A DNA stretch of 64,000 nt from Diphasiastrum complanatum. Taxonomy: Eukaryota; Streptophyta; Lycopodiopsida; Lycopodiales; Lycopodiaceae. Numbering within the stretch: position 1 is the stretch's first letter; every line of letters starts with the position of its first letter. This document shows positions 1 through 9,916 of the stretch, in pieces. The stretch is taken from assembly GCA_029204225.1 (NCBI GenBank), contig CM055102.1, positions 24,955,390 through 25,019,389 on the forward strand, in the 5' to 3' direction. Made by a program: the position numbers and the translations under genes. Under the pieces are notes generated by a model. It had not been told where the DNA came from. It was given only the letters and a program-made list of their open reading frames with translations, and searched no databases.

Positions 1-562
1 TAGTTGCTATAGTTGAAGAACAATCCAAATATGGTTTTTGGGGATGGAATTTATGGCGTCAACCCATAGGTTTTGTAGCTTTCTTCATTTCCTCCCTAGT
101 AGAATGTGAAAGATTGCCTTTCGACTTACTAGAGGCAAAAGAGAAATTGGTTGCGGGTTATCAGACCGAGTATTGGAATTGGTTGCGAGTTATCAAACCG
201 AGTATTTAGGTATTACATTTGACTCAATCCATGTTGTTTCTTAACAAAACTTACTAAGTTCTTCATTATCTGTAACGGTTCTTTAGTCGGGCAGATGGAA
301 TCTTCCTCTCCCCCTCTTACTGAATTTTCATTAATTGGAATGGAATTTAACTAATGAAACTAGTGGGGTTTTTAGTAGCACAATAGAAAACATAATTACA
401 TTAGCAAAAGCTTGTTTATTTTTGTTTATTTCTATCGCCATGAGATGGACTCTACCCAGAGTAACAATGGATCCACTACTGGATCTTGGTTGGAAATTCA
501 TCTTGCCCGTTGCTTTGGATAATCTATTACTAACAGCTTTTTTTGAACTTTTTGTACTATGA
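1..562 (+). pseudogene. ndhA: Plastid-derived ndhA 3' exon, broken copy in nuclear DNA
   Basis: The translation matches the second exon of NdhA, a membrane subunit of the chloroplast NDH complex. It runs from [17 protein letters not shown] at the left edge to the hydrophobic C-terminus ([12 protein letters not shown], then [11 protein letters not shown]) ending at 562. The 5' exon and group II intron lie outside the window or are absent. A 32-bp tandem duplication (145-176 repeated at 177-208) shifts the frame and leads to a stop, and the middle of the exon is scrambled between about 210 and 330. The final 75 codons are open. The next genes along the strand are ndhI, ndhG, ndhE and psaC, the normal plastid order, so this is one transferred plastid segment (NUPT) rather than a local gene. 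It is a clear pseudogene. Confidence 0.88.
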
Positions 563-642
563 AATATTCATTAAAATAAACTCTTATAGATGTACAAATT
601 GATTTAATTTGTAAGGTGAAGGACACAAACCAAATACTTCAT

Positions 643-759
643 TTGAGGCAGATTGCTCCGGGACGTTTTCCCACATCATTGATTGAAGATTCTACAATTA
701 GAGCTATTTTGAGATTAACGCAATTACCTAGAAAAATTTTGGATGGATATTCTGACTAA
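643..759 (+). pseudogene. ndhI: Plastid-derived ndhI C-terminal remnant
   Basis: This short frame reads LRQIAPGRFPTSLIEDSTIR and on to a stop at 757-759. It resembles the C-terminal tail of plastid NdhI, which in plants has a similar stretch of the form NYNQIALGRLPxSVIDDYTI. The two 4Fe-4S motifs that define NdhI are missing, so most of the gene has been deleted. Its place between ndhA and ndhG is correct for a plastid operon and supports the call. About 200 bp of AT-rich spacer with no coding signal separate it from ndhG. Confidence 0.6.
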
Positions 760-959
760 AAAAAAGTCACCAATTTCTTGCACCAGGTTCATAATTAAAA
801 GTAAAAATGGAATCTATTTTTTAATCAACTTCGAATACAATAACGCATACAAGTCTCACTTCGTATCTTTGATTTGTAGGAAAAAAAATATACAAAAATG
901 AGGTAATTCCTTGTTCGAGTCAACTAATAAACCTATGATAAAGAGGATTCTACTTCATT

Positions 960-1552
960 GTGAACATAACTAATTTACCAGAACCATTGTATAAGGCTAT
1001 TTTGGTTCTTCTAGAATCAGGTGTCAATCTAGGAAGTTGAAGAGTAGTTTTATTCACACATATAGTTTATTCTATTTTTTCATTAGGATTGGTTCTCGTC
1101 CGTATATCTCTTTCATATCTCTTACTGAATGCAGATTCTGTAGCTACTATACAAAGTCTAATTTATGTTTGAACCATACATGTTGTAATTGTATTTGCTG
1201 TTATGTTGATAAATAATTCGTAATCTTTTTGTTGCTCTTCTACATATTTGACTATACGAGATGGTATTGCTTCAGCAGCTTGCGCAATCTTTTTCGTTCA
1301 CTAATTGTTGTGATTCTGAATACAACATGGTCCGAAATATCTCTAATCTTATAATCAATCAAAATCGTAGAGGAATCTTTAACGAATAACATTCAACATT
1401 TATTAACTGATTTCTCGCTTCCATTTGAACTACTTTATATAAATCTGTTGGTTGCTCTAGTAGAAGCTATTGTTATAGCTCGTCAAGAAGAAACAATTGG
1501 ATTTGAAAAAAGTGAAGCGTTAAAGACCACAGATGATTTTCCCATTTTCTGA
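960..1552 (+). pseudogene. ndhG: Plastid-derived ndhG, multiply broken
   Basis: Pieces in different frames match NdhG, a hydrophobic NDH subunit. They are an N-terminal TNLPEPLYKAILVLLESGVN-like block near 970-1035, a [15 protein letters not shown]-like helix near 1080-1130, a TSFSHILRF-type middle region with stops, and a C-terminal block ending [20 protein letters not shown] near 1420-1485. Many stops and indels separate the blocks, so no protein can be made. The usual gene ends shortly after the last block; here the frame carries on to a stop at 1550-1552. The order ndhI-ndhG-ndhE is as in plastids. Confidence 0.75.
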
Positions 1553-1627
1553 ATACTAGAAAAAACTTTGCATAACTCGTATTTATACTTAAGATATAAC
1601 TCAAGTTATATAACGAGTTAGTTCATT

Positions 1628-1933
1628 ATGTTTGGACATGAACTTTTTCCAGGTGCCCTTTTTCTCTGCATCAGACTCTACGCATTTATTGCAAGTCGAT
1701 ACATGGTCAAAGCATTTATGTGGCTTGAGTTAATTTTCAATGCAGTCAATGTTAATTTTGTAGCATCTTCCAATTATTTGGGCATTCAACAAATAAAGAG
1801 AGAAATTTTTTCCGTTTCTGTTATTGCTATTGCGGTTGTTGAAGCAGCAATTGGATTAGCCATTGTTTTGGCCATCTATCGTAATAGAAAATCGATTCGT
1901 ATCAATGAATTTGATTTGTTGAAATGGAAATAG
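1628..1933 (+). CDS. ndhE: Plastid-derived ndhE with an intact reading frame
   Basis: This is an uninterrupted 101-codon frame of the usual NdhE length, the NuoK-like membrane subunit of the chloroplast NDH complex. It contains the family core ([20 protein letters not shown] near residues 26-45) and the conserved C-terminal segment [17 protein letters not shown] followed by RIN. Three hydrophobic helices are visible. Neighbouring plastid genes in the same insertion are all broken, so the intact frame may reflect short length and chance rather than selection. In nuclear DNA, without a plastid transit peptide or a visible nuclear promoter, it is probably not expressed as a working NDH subunit. 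It could also be labelled a pseudogene. Confidence 0.72.
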   Translation: MFGHELFPGALFLCIRLYAFIASRYMVKAFMWLELIFNAVNVNFVASSNYLGIQQIKREIFSVSVIAIAVVEAAIGLAIVLAIYRNRKSIRINEFDLLKWK

Positions 1934-2322
1934 AGTCAGTTGAATCCAGATACTTTTATACAACTATCTATTCATAGATGTTCATATGTGTATATAAAAT
2001 TACATTTTATTTTGATCAATAAATAAAAAAATATTGTTTTATAAAAAATTATTTAATAATATTTTCTTTATCTAAAAAGAATAAATTAATATATTTTTGC
2101 TATTGATTGGAACTATTGGTCATACCAGTAAGAAATTGAGTGTAAAAGTTCTTTTACTTCATCAAAAAATAGATAATAGTTCTTTTTCCTTTCATAATTC
2201 TCTACTAATATTAGGTTCACGGAAGGAATTTAATCCATGAAATATTGTCGTTGGTGATATATTATAGAATCTTACTGAATGTAAGGCTTATGATATCCAA
2301 TCAATGGAAGTCAATTAATCCA
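1934..2322. other. Plastid-derived ndhE-psaC spacer
   Basis: AT-rich DNA with runs of A and T and no open frame or RNA gene that I can see. It lies between ndhE and psaC and is part of the same plastid insertion. Confidence 0.6.
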
Positions 2323-2523
2323 ATGGCACATTCAGTAAGAACTTAGAATACATGTACTGGTTGTACCCAGTGCGCAAGGGCTTGCCCTACAGATGTATTA
2401 AAAATGATACCTTGGGCCGGATGTAAGGCCAATCAAATTGCTTCTGCTTCAAGAACAGAAGACTGTGTAGGTTGTAAAAGGCGTGAATCTGCATGTCCAA
2501 CAAGTTTTTTGAGTGTACGTGTT
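2323..2523 (+). pseudogene. psaC: Plastid-derived psaC, truncated by a copia element
   Basis: The frame encodes most of PsaC, the photosystem I protein holding clusters FA and FB. The first cysteine motif reads [12 protein letters not shown]. The second reads [12 protein letters not shown], with the third cysteine codon changed to Arg (CGT). Codon 8 is a TAG stop. The match ends at residue 67 of about 81, where the sequence runs straight into LTR sequence of the copia element. Several differences (Thr for Ile, Ala for Val, Arg for Cys) are C in place of a conserved T, as expected of unedited plastid C-to-U sites. Others are G-to-A changes typical of decay in the nucleus. Confidence 0.88.
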
Positions 2524-2631
2524 TTGATGGATTTTGATGATTCAACTTGTGCTAATCTTATGAGATCATAATCTATTGTTTCCCTCATCATTTCAACTGT
2601 TTTAGGATCCTTATTTGTTGTAATTTTCACA
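2522..2631 (+). repeat. 5' LTR remnant of copia element 1 (last 110 bp)
   Basis: This stretch matches the last 110 bp of the 3' LTR (about 7262-7371) with few differences, for example 'gatggattttgatgattcaa' against '...gatggttcaa'. It ends in TTTTCACA directly before the primer binding site. The U3 part, including the TATA region, is absent. Confidence 0.9.
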
Positions 2632-2644
2632 TGGTATGAGAGCC
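2632..2644 (+). promoter_or_regulatory. Primer binding site (initiator tRNA-Met type)
   Basis: TGGTATGAGAGCC lies immediately after the LTR end. It differs at one base from TGGTATCAGAGCC in copia element 2 (53706-53718), the common plant copia site complementary to the 3' end of initiator tRNA-Met. Confidence 0.85.
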
Positions 2645-3443
2645 TAAAGACTGAAATGAGCTAAATCCTTGGTTTTCATTCAATTTGATCACAATTTTTG
2701 ATCTAAATCTTGTGTAGATTGGATCTTAGCATCTAGCATTGATTCTAGAACTCAAAGTGAGTCAAATACATTGGAGATTGGTGTTTTGTGACTTCATTTG
2801 CAGGTGTTTAGGTGTCTAAAACCAAAGGCAAAGTTGAACTCAATTCGTATTACCAAGATAGCAAGTTTTGCTTGCTCCAAGCATTGATTTCTAAGCGAGT
2901 TTTGGAGGTGATTTCATAGAGGAGGCTTTCTAGCATTCAAGGAGAGGGAAGATCAAAGTTTTGGGGACTCTTCAAGGCTGTTCTAAGGTGTAGAGGACAC
3001 CTCCTAAAGTGATTTAGATTCAATCCAACCATTGCTTGACTTATGCACCAAATTAGATCAATTTTTCATCAATTTTGATCAATTTTTTGCTTGTGATTGG
3101 ATAGTAGATTGTGTTGCATCCTCATTAAGTTCCACTTAGATCTTTTACAAGTGATTTTGGAAGTATATTAGGTTGCTGAAATTCACTCTTGATCAGATCA
3201 TTTGGAAGCTTTAATGTTCTTCATAGAAAGAGGGGCAATTCTACTAGTATTGTCTACTTCAATCAAGCAAGTGCATTGTTTCTAGTATTCTACGATTTGA
3301 TTTTGTTAGAGATCATTCTTAGATATTTATAGGAAGTTTATTACTAATATTTTTAGGTCCCTAAGAAGTGGGATAAGGTAGATCTTCAATCAAATCAATA
3401 GAAGTAACCTTCATTTGTGTCAAGTCCTTGATTAGGAGACTAG
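2645..3443 (+). other. Untranslated leader of copia element 1
   Basis: About 800 bp between primer site and gag start. There is no long open frame. It is AT-rich with several 'atcaattttgatc' type inverted motifs near 3057-3095 that could fold. It is probably a leader with packaging function, by position only. Confidence 0.5.
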
Positions 3444-4130
3444 ATGGCATCTATAAATGCATATCTTTTGGATACTAATGAAAGGCTCAACAAAACTAAC
3501 TATTCCATATGGAAAGTTAGAATGGAATCCATCATGATCATGCAAGATCTGATGAAAGTTGTAAATGGTAAGGAGGTTGAACCTATTCATCCTCAAGAAA
3601 AAGCCAAATACATCAAGAGGTGCAATGTTGCACTACATTGCATAAAAATGAATGCTACAAATGAACTCTTAAGAGATGTAGGAGATTGCACTTCGGCTCA
3701 AGATGCTTGGGAGACTTTGCAAAATGTCTATGAATCCAAGAACCAAACTAGAATGTTAGCTTTGAAGAATCAAATCTATAGAAACTATTAAAATAAAGGA
3801 GAGAGTGCACATACTTTTGTCCTAAGAGTAAAGGAATTGAACAAAGAGCTAGCCTTCATAGGTGATCCTATCAAGGATGAAGAGCTTGTTCAACTCATAT
3901 TGAATGGACTAAGCTTTGAATTTGACAATTTGGTTCAGGGATATGCAATTATGGGTAAGCTACCCATACTTGAAGAACTCCAAGGCACACTCATGGCCGA
4001 GGAATCAAGAAGGAGCCAAATGCAAGAGAGGATGGATAGGCTTTCCATCCAAGGTGGAGATGACCAAGCTCTCTTCACCAAAGGCAAAGGCAAGTCCAAA
4101 GGCAAAGGATCAACATTCAAGAAGTCTTGA
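3444..4130 (+). pseudogene. copia element 1 gag (UBN2-type), one internal stop
   Basis: The frame starts at an ATG (MASINAYLLDTNERLNKTNY) and continues with IWKVRMES and ALHCIKMNATNELLRDV, which are typical of the plant copia gag (retrotran_gag/UBN2) fold. A TAA at 3789-3791 interrupts it after the conserved ALKNQIYRNY segment, and the match continues in the same frame (HTFVLRVKELNKEL, LILNGLSFEFDNLV). A TGA at 4128-4130 follows a lysine-rich stretch. The zinc knuckle lies just downstream in the same frame. Confidence 0.88.
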
Positions 4131-4202
4131 AAGCTTGAGGATCAAGAAGGACCCTCAAAGGCATCTCCATCAACCACCAAAGTCAAGAAGGACAAATCAA
4201 AG

Positions 4203-5249
4203 GTGAAGTGCTACTATTGTAGCAAGATGGGGAATTATGCCTCAGAATGCTTCAAGAGGAAGCAAGATCAAAGTCAATCCAACATGAGCAAAGAGGAGGA
4301 GGAGGAGAGTTCACATGAGGACTCTCTCATGTTGTCCATATTTTCTTCAACAAGCTTCAAAGGAGAAGATCCTTGGTGGATTGACTCGGGTGCTAGTTCA
4401 CACATGACTAGTAAAAGGGAGTTTTTCTCTTCTCTCTTATCTTATGATGGACCTATAAAGTCTATCTATACAGCAAATGATGAAGCTTGTAAGATTGAAG
4501 GAGTTGGTAGCATTCCCCTTTGCTTAGGATCTTCCAAAAAGATCAACATAGAAGGTGTTTTGTACATTCCTACAATAACAAAGAATCTACTAAGTGTTGG
4601 CCAAATGGTAGACAATGGTTTCAATGTTGACTTTGCTCCAAATGAATGTTTCATCAAGAATAAGGGTAAGATAGTGGCTAAGGGCACTAGACTTGGCAAA
4701 CTTTATAAGTTGGATGCATTTGTGGATACTAATGTTGTCATGTTGGCCGAGAAGAGCAAGATATCTACCTTCACCAAGGAGGATCCATCTTCCACAAGAG
4801 GGATCATGCTTGGATATGCTAGCTCAAACAAGGGCTACAAAGTCTATCTCCCATCCTTGAACAAATTTGTTGTTTCAAGGGATGTTATCTTTGATGAACA
4901 TCATATGCATATGCTTGAAGAAGGCTCAAGTGCTCCAACAATCAAGAAGAAGATGGCCGAGGAGCAAGATCTTGGTTTTGAGGAGGATCTCATGGAGGAG
5001 CAAGCACCAAACCCACCTATCACACCAAGGAGATCTTCAAGGGAAAAAGTAGAGCCATCAAGGCTCATATATCAAGGCAAAGGACAACAAGTTGAGAGTA
5101 TCTCATCCACTTCTTATGCTTTATCTAGTTTTGAAGAACCATCTAATGTTGAAGATGCATTGAACTCCAAAGAATGGTATAAAGCTATGTTGGATGAGTA
5201 TGATGCCTTGATTGAGAATGAAACTTGGTTGCTTGTTGAGAGACCTTAA
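4203..5249 (+). pseudogene. copia element 1 zinc knuckle and protease, integrase core deleted
   Basis: This 348-codon stretch continues the gag frame. It opens with a zinc knuckle at 4209-4250, CYYCSKMGNYASEC; the normal histidine of CX2CX4HX4C is Asn here, so zinc binding is probably weakened. An acidic linker precedes the aspartic protease motif WWIDSGASSHMT (catalytic Asp codon 4383-4385). The usual YIPTITKNLLSVGQ segment follows. After KLYKLDAFVDTN the protein jumps within about 15 residues to TRGIMLGYASSNKGYKVY and FVVSRDVIFDE, which in full elements lies after the integrase. The HHCC zinc finger and DDE core, roughly 300 residues, are missing in frame. It ends at a TAA inside the segment leading into RT. 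Confidence 0.88.
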
Positions 5250-6071
5250 AGGAATGTAATAGGATGCAAGTGGATCTTCAAGCTTAAGTTGAATACAAAT
5301 GGGAGTGTTAACAAACATAAAGCAAGATTAGTTGAAAAAGGTTATGCTCAAGAGAGAGGGGTAGACTATGAGGAAACTTTTGCACCCATGGCCAAGATGG
5401 TCACAATAAGGCTAATCATTGCACTTGCATCACATTTTGGATGGATCATATGTCAAATGGATGTCTCTAATGCTTTCTTGAATGGTTTTTTGGAAGAAGA
5501 TATCTATATGGAGCAGCCACAAGGGTTCATCAAGCATGGAATGGAGAACAAAGTATGCCATCTCCAAAGAAGCATCTATGGCTTGAAGCAAGCCTCGAGA
5601 TCTTGGAATTCAAGACTACATTGCTATCTTATTTCACGTTCTTTTGTTCAAAGTGAATATGATACCACTCTTTACATTAAGTTTGATGATGTTGGTATCT
5701 TACTTTTACTCATTTATGTAGATGACATCATCATTAGTGAAAATAGTGTTGATGGTATTGAAAAAATCAAGATAGGTCTATCCTTAGAGTTCAAGATGGT
5801 AGATCTAGGGTGTCTTCACTTCATCATAGGCATAGAGGTACTTAGAGGGTCTGATTTTATCTTTATAAGTCAAGTAAACTATGCTCAAAGTCTTTTGAAG
5901 AAGTTTAAGATGGAAGTATGCAAAAGTGTTGACACACCAATGGAGCAAGATGTAAAAGTGCCAAATGAAGATGATGAAAGATCCTTCATGGACATCACTT
6001 TGTTTAGGCAACTTATAGGCTCCTTAATGTGGATCACTATAAATAGACCAGATCTTAGCTTTAGTAAGTAG
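5250..6071 (+). pseudogene. copia element 1 reverse transcriptase
   Basis: The frame continues directly past the TAA at 5247-5249 with [30 protein letters not shown] and [13 protein letters not shown], all hallmarks of copia RT (RVT_2). [19 protein letters not shown] holds the first catalytic Asp, and YVDD at 5715-5726 holds the catalytic pair. [15 protein letters not shown] near the end marks the RT-RNase H connection. A TAG at 6069-6071 together with a +1 shift ends this frame. The catalytic residues are all present. Confidence 0.9.
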
Positions 6072-6072
6072 G

Positions 6073-6675
6073 TTGAGCCAAACCATGCAAAAGCCGTTGA
6101 ATATCTATTGGAAAAAGGCTAAGAGGATTCTAAGATTCTCAGGTACATTGGATTTTGGGATTCTATATAGAGGAGATGTGATTAACCTTCATGCATTTAG
6201 TGATTCAGATTTTGCAGGGGACAAGAGGGATAGGAAATTAACAAGTTCCTATTCAACTTTCATAGGAGAAGGTGTGGTTTCATGGCTTTCAAAAAAGCAA
6301 GAAACTATATCTCTATCTTCAACCGAGGCCGAGTACAAAGCTTTGACAACCACTACAAAGGAGGTACTTTGGATCAAGAGATTATTGGTGGAGCTAAAGA
6401 TCATGGATTCAGAGGAGGCACCAATTATCTACATTGACAATATATCAGCCCAACATCTTGTATCTAACCCAATCTTCCATGCAAGATCTAAGCACATTGA
6501 GATATGCCATCACTTTGTGAGAGAAATGGTGCAAGCCAAGGAGGTTGCTTTGGAGCATGCTCCAAGCAATGAATGTGTAGCTGATTTACTTACTAAACCA
6601 CTTCAAAAGACACCTTTTATGAAGTTCAGATCATCACTTGGAGTAATTAGTAAAGCAACGATTGAACCAAGCTAG
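6073..6675 (+). pseudogene. copia element 1 RNase H
   Basis: The frame is +1 relative to RT. It contains KRILRFSGTLDFGI, then DSDFAGDKRDRKLTSSY (first catalytic Asp), SWLSKKQETISLSSTEAEYK (Glu), IDNISAQHLVSNP (Asp) and ARSKHIEICHHFVRE, the RNase H motifs of copia elements. It ends with CVADLLTKPLQKTPFMKFRS and LGV before a stop. The polypurine tract and 3' LTR follow directly. Confidence 0.9.
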
Positions 6676-6680
6676 ATAGT

Positions 6681-6689
6681 GAGGAGGAG
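6681..6689 (+). promoter_or_regulatory. Polypurine tract of copia element 1
   Basis: GAGGAGGAG directly precedes the TGTT start of the 3' LTR and is the expected plus-strand primer. The same GAGGAGGAG motif precedes the LTR of copia element 2. Confidence 0.75.
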
Positions 6690-7371
6690 TGTTAAAAATT
6701 CACAATTCTAGCTTGACTAGTTTTGGTCATATGACTTGTAAATAGTTAGATGGTCATGATGTGGCTTGTAACACGTGCCAAATAGCATAGGATTCCATTC
6801 ATAAGGATGTTCTCAAGTAGACCTAAGTGTTAGAACCTTTGGAATGAGTCCAAATTATGCTTAGATACAAGAGAGAAAAAATAGGAGCTATTTTTCATAA
6901 TTTTTGCATTGTTGAGGGATCTCCAAGATTCCAACCCTAACTTGGTAGGGATGAAAGATCCACCAAAATTAGCATTAGTGATAGGTTTAGGGCTACTCAT
7001 ACCTGCCCAAAACCATAATGGATCATGTATATATAGGTGATGATATCTCACCAAAATCAATCAAGCAATTTCATGATTTTTCTCTCATAATGGTGTAATT
7101 GCTCTCTATGTTCATAATTGTTTGAGTTCTTGTGATTACTAATGATTATAGGATTGAATGTAGGTCTGGTGTACAGTACTCAGACTGTGGGAGGCCATAC
7201 TTTCACACGTGTGAAGCCTTCTTCAAGGATTTGGGCCATTTAGTGAGGTTCAAGCATAGATTTTTGATGGATTTTGATGGTTCAACTTGTACTAATCTTA
7301 TGAGAACATAATCTATTGTTTCCCTCATCATTTCAAGTGTTTTAGGGTCCTTATTTGCTGTATTTTTCACA
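6690..7371 (+). repeat. 3' LTR of copia element 1 (682 bp)
   Basis: It starts TGTTAAAAATTCACA after the purine tract and ends TATTTTTCACA, the same end as the 5' remnant. A TATA box (tgtatatatagg, about 7026-7037) is the likely core promoter, so transcription would start near 7060. A CACACGTGTG palindrome lies near 7204-7213. Confidence 0.85.
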
Positions 7372-7790
7372 GCATTTGCTTTACAATTCTCGTTAATTGA
7401 TCTTTAACCTTGCAATTTCGATTAGGAAGATACAATATCAAACCAGATTTATCGAAGAAAAGAAAGAGAGAGTATTATTTTTGACTAAACAAAGCGTATA
7501 TTGAATTACATAAATGCCTGGGCAACAACCCTTTATATAGAGAGAGTGACAACAGTTGTGAACCGTTTCAACATGAAACGACATATCACATAAAGACACA
7601 TAGTCTAATAGTTCATACATTAGCTTACGGGCCATAGGGACTTTAATTGTTGCTGACATGGCTTATTGCTTCACACTGCCACTGGATCATGGATCTGTTC
7701 ATATTAGATCTTGATCACAATGAGATAATGTGCTTGCCTTCACATAATTTTACTCCTAATCACATGCTTCTCTTTCACAATATACAGAAA
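7372..7790. other. Unassigned AT-rich flank
   Basis: No recognisable gene. It holds a short GA-rich stretch and TATA-like 'tttatatagagagag'. It may be part of an old retroelement LTR on the minus strand but nothing confirms this. Confidence 0.3.
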
Positions 7791-8510
7791 ACGCATCTAC
7801 GAAACAATGACCGTCATGCACAGCCTTCAAAGAAAGCCTTCTTTCACATCAATGATATTATGATAGGCTTCAACGTTCAAATTAGCAAATGCTCAAACAG
7901 ATAGGAAGATATGTCACGTGTCACATAATAGGCAGCACTGATCACAACGATGAAAACCGTTATGAAATTCATTTCAAAAAGGTAAATTTTCTAGATATTT
8001 TTGTATGTGTTGAGATGTTGGACAAATCATATGCCTTTAATGTCATTGAAATGAACTCAATGACATTAGAAAGCAACAATTCTTTGATTTCATATTTGCA
8101 TATGTCATCTTAAAAACAATATTTGCCTACAATTAGCAAGACATGAAAGCGAACGCATCTACGAAACAATGACTGTCAGGCACAGCCTTCAAAGGAAGCC
8201 TTCTTTCACACCAATGATATTATGATAGGCTTCAACGTTCAAATTAGCAAATGCTCAAACAGATAGGAAGATATGTCATGTGTCACACAATAGGTAGCAC
8301 TAATCACTACAATGAAAACCGTTATGAAATTCATTTCAAAAAGGTAAATTTTCTAGATATTTTGTGTTGAGATGTTGGACAAATCATATGCCTTTAATGT
8401 CATTGAAATGAACTCAATGACATTAAAAAACAACAATTCTTTGATTGCATATTTGCATATGTCAGCTTCAAAACAATATTTGCCTACAATTAGCAAGACA
8501 TGAAAGCGAA
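7791..8510. repeat. Tandem duplication, 362-bp unit, two copies
   Basis: Two copies start at 7791 and 8153 with 'acgcatctacgaaacaatga' and run in register to 'agacatgaaagcgaa'. They differ by scattered substitutions and a small deletion near 8360. Each contains 'tcattgaaatgaactcaatga', a near-palindrome. Short frames inside are not conserved between copies, so this is non-coding. Confidence 0.9.
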
Positions 8511-9770
8511 AACAAAAAGCAACTTGAAATGGCAAGGAACTAACCTATCGATTGTTCTGATGCTTTTTAACACCTTCACATATTTAGCATTTACCACAAT
8601 GACACAAAGTACAAAAGAGTTATATCTAGTGAAGCATGTAACTCAAGCTGTTTGCAAAGAATGGTGGGTATCAATTGTTTCTCAAATCTCATATTAAAAG
8701 GTTGGCATATTCCATTTATAAAACTCGACTATTGATCAAGGTGTATGTTTTGCGTCAAAAGCATGAGCTCACTATTCTAGGTTTATAAATTACATCGAAG
8801 GAAAAGCACTATGCTTTTGGGATCTTTCTATTACGACGTAGCTCTTTGCTCCAATTTAAGTCTACACAGTTCCTACCCTTCATGTAGAGCAATGGAACTA
8901 GTGGCTTATACACTTTAGTGCCCTGCATGTAGGGCAATTTTCTATAATCATCAAGTAATCTCTACCATACTTTGAAATTCAATAAAATGATGGAACTATA
9001 TGAACATGCTTTTGCGCAACATCTATAACTCAATTATCAATATTGCATAAATTTGCTTGTCTTTTAAATTTATATTCAATTAGAATGGGGACAAAATAGC
9101 TAGTTAATACTTCCTCCAAATACGAGGATCAAAAACCTCTAGAGTAGCTAGCGCTCTCTATCTCTCATTCAAGTCTTTGTCCCTCTCTCTGTAGTATACA
9201 ATTGAATAAGCCTACAGACAGCCTGTGAGAAAACTTATATACATATATGTATATATATCTCAGCGTTTGACGATTAGTCGTACAAGAAAACTGTTATCAC
9301 TTTTGACTTCTGTCAAAAATAGTCAGCACCAACGGATCAAACGAATTGTTAATTTGTATGTTAGACTGGTGTGAACCACATGAAGAATTTTATGAAATCC
9401 TGTTATGTTCATAATTTGGCTATCCTGCATGATGAGCTACAAGATATGGACGAGCATCATCGACATCAACAACCACCATTACCTTCTAAATCCTCTTAGG
9501 AGGGTGATAATATAAGACGTGTATTGCAGATGATGAGCAACACAAATTGAGGCCTGTGATGCCACTCGTGGATTCGATTTCGCTTGGCAGGTTTGTGGGT
9601 TGTAAAGCATCGGGGGCAAGAGGTTTTGCGTGGTTGCAGTCTCAAATCATTGGACATGATTTAGAGATGCGTACCCCTTTTGAAAGACGGTTGCACACTT
9701 ACGTAGACCACACAGCCAGTGGCCGTAGCTTACTATTTGTTGAGCGTTTTATACTGGAAAGTGTTTTACC
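8511..9770. other. Gene-free stretch
   Basis: AT-rich with scattered short frames, no recognised domain, and a small TA-rich run (tatatacatatatgtatatatat near 9236-9257). Two neighbouring short motifs 'ccctTcatgtaGagcaat' and 'ccctgcatgtagggcaat' (8875-8938) suggest local duplication. Confidence 0.4.
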
Positions 9771-9916
9771 ATCTTACGGTATAGCTCTATCGCTAAGTAT
9801 TATTGTTGGTAGTTGAATCAATCTTACGGTATAGCTCTATCGCTAAGTACTATTGTTGGTAGTTGAATCAATCTTACGGTATAGCTCTATCGCTAAGTAC
9901 TATTGTTGGTAGTTGG
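9771..9916. repeat. 50-bp tandem repeat, about 2.9 copies
   Basis: Units start at 9771, 9821 and 9871 with 'atcttacggtatagctctat' and are nearly identical (one T/C difference between copies). The last copy lacks the final 'aatca'. The high identity points to recent expansion. Confidence 0.93.

Larger units (their letters stand above)
2522..7371 (+). mobile_element. Ty1-copia retrotransposon 1, integrase-deleted, 5' LTR truncated
   Basis: This is a 4.85-kb element in the order partial 5' LTR, primer site, leader, gag, protease, tail after integrase, reverse transcriptase, RNase H, polypurine tract and 3' LTR. That order (RT after the integrase position) defines Ty1-copia. From 3444 to 6071 gag-pol stays in one frame, broken only by stops at 3789-3791, 4128-4130, 5247-5249 and 6069-6071, then a +1 shift into RNase H. 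The integrase core is missing without loss of frame. The 3' LTR is about 682 bp but only the last 110 bp of the 5' LTR remain. No target duplication is visible, and the right flank does not resume psaC. It could move only with help from other elements, and only if the stops were tolerated. Confidence 0.93.

Noticed and set aside
1-2523. True chloroplast genome contig
   Set aside because: Multiple stops and deletions in ndhA, ndhI, ndhG and psaC, and direct fusion to a nuclear retrotransposon and spliceosomal gene.
9771-9916. CRISPR-like array of 50-bp repeats
   Set aside because: The repeats are contiguous with no spacers and the DNA is plant nuclear.
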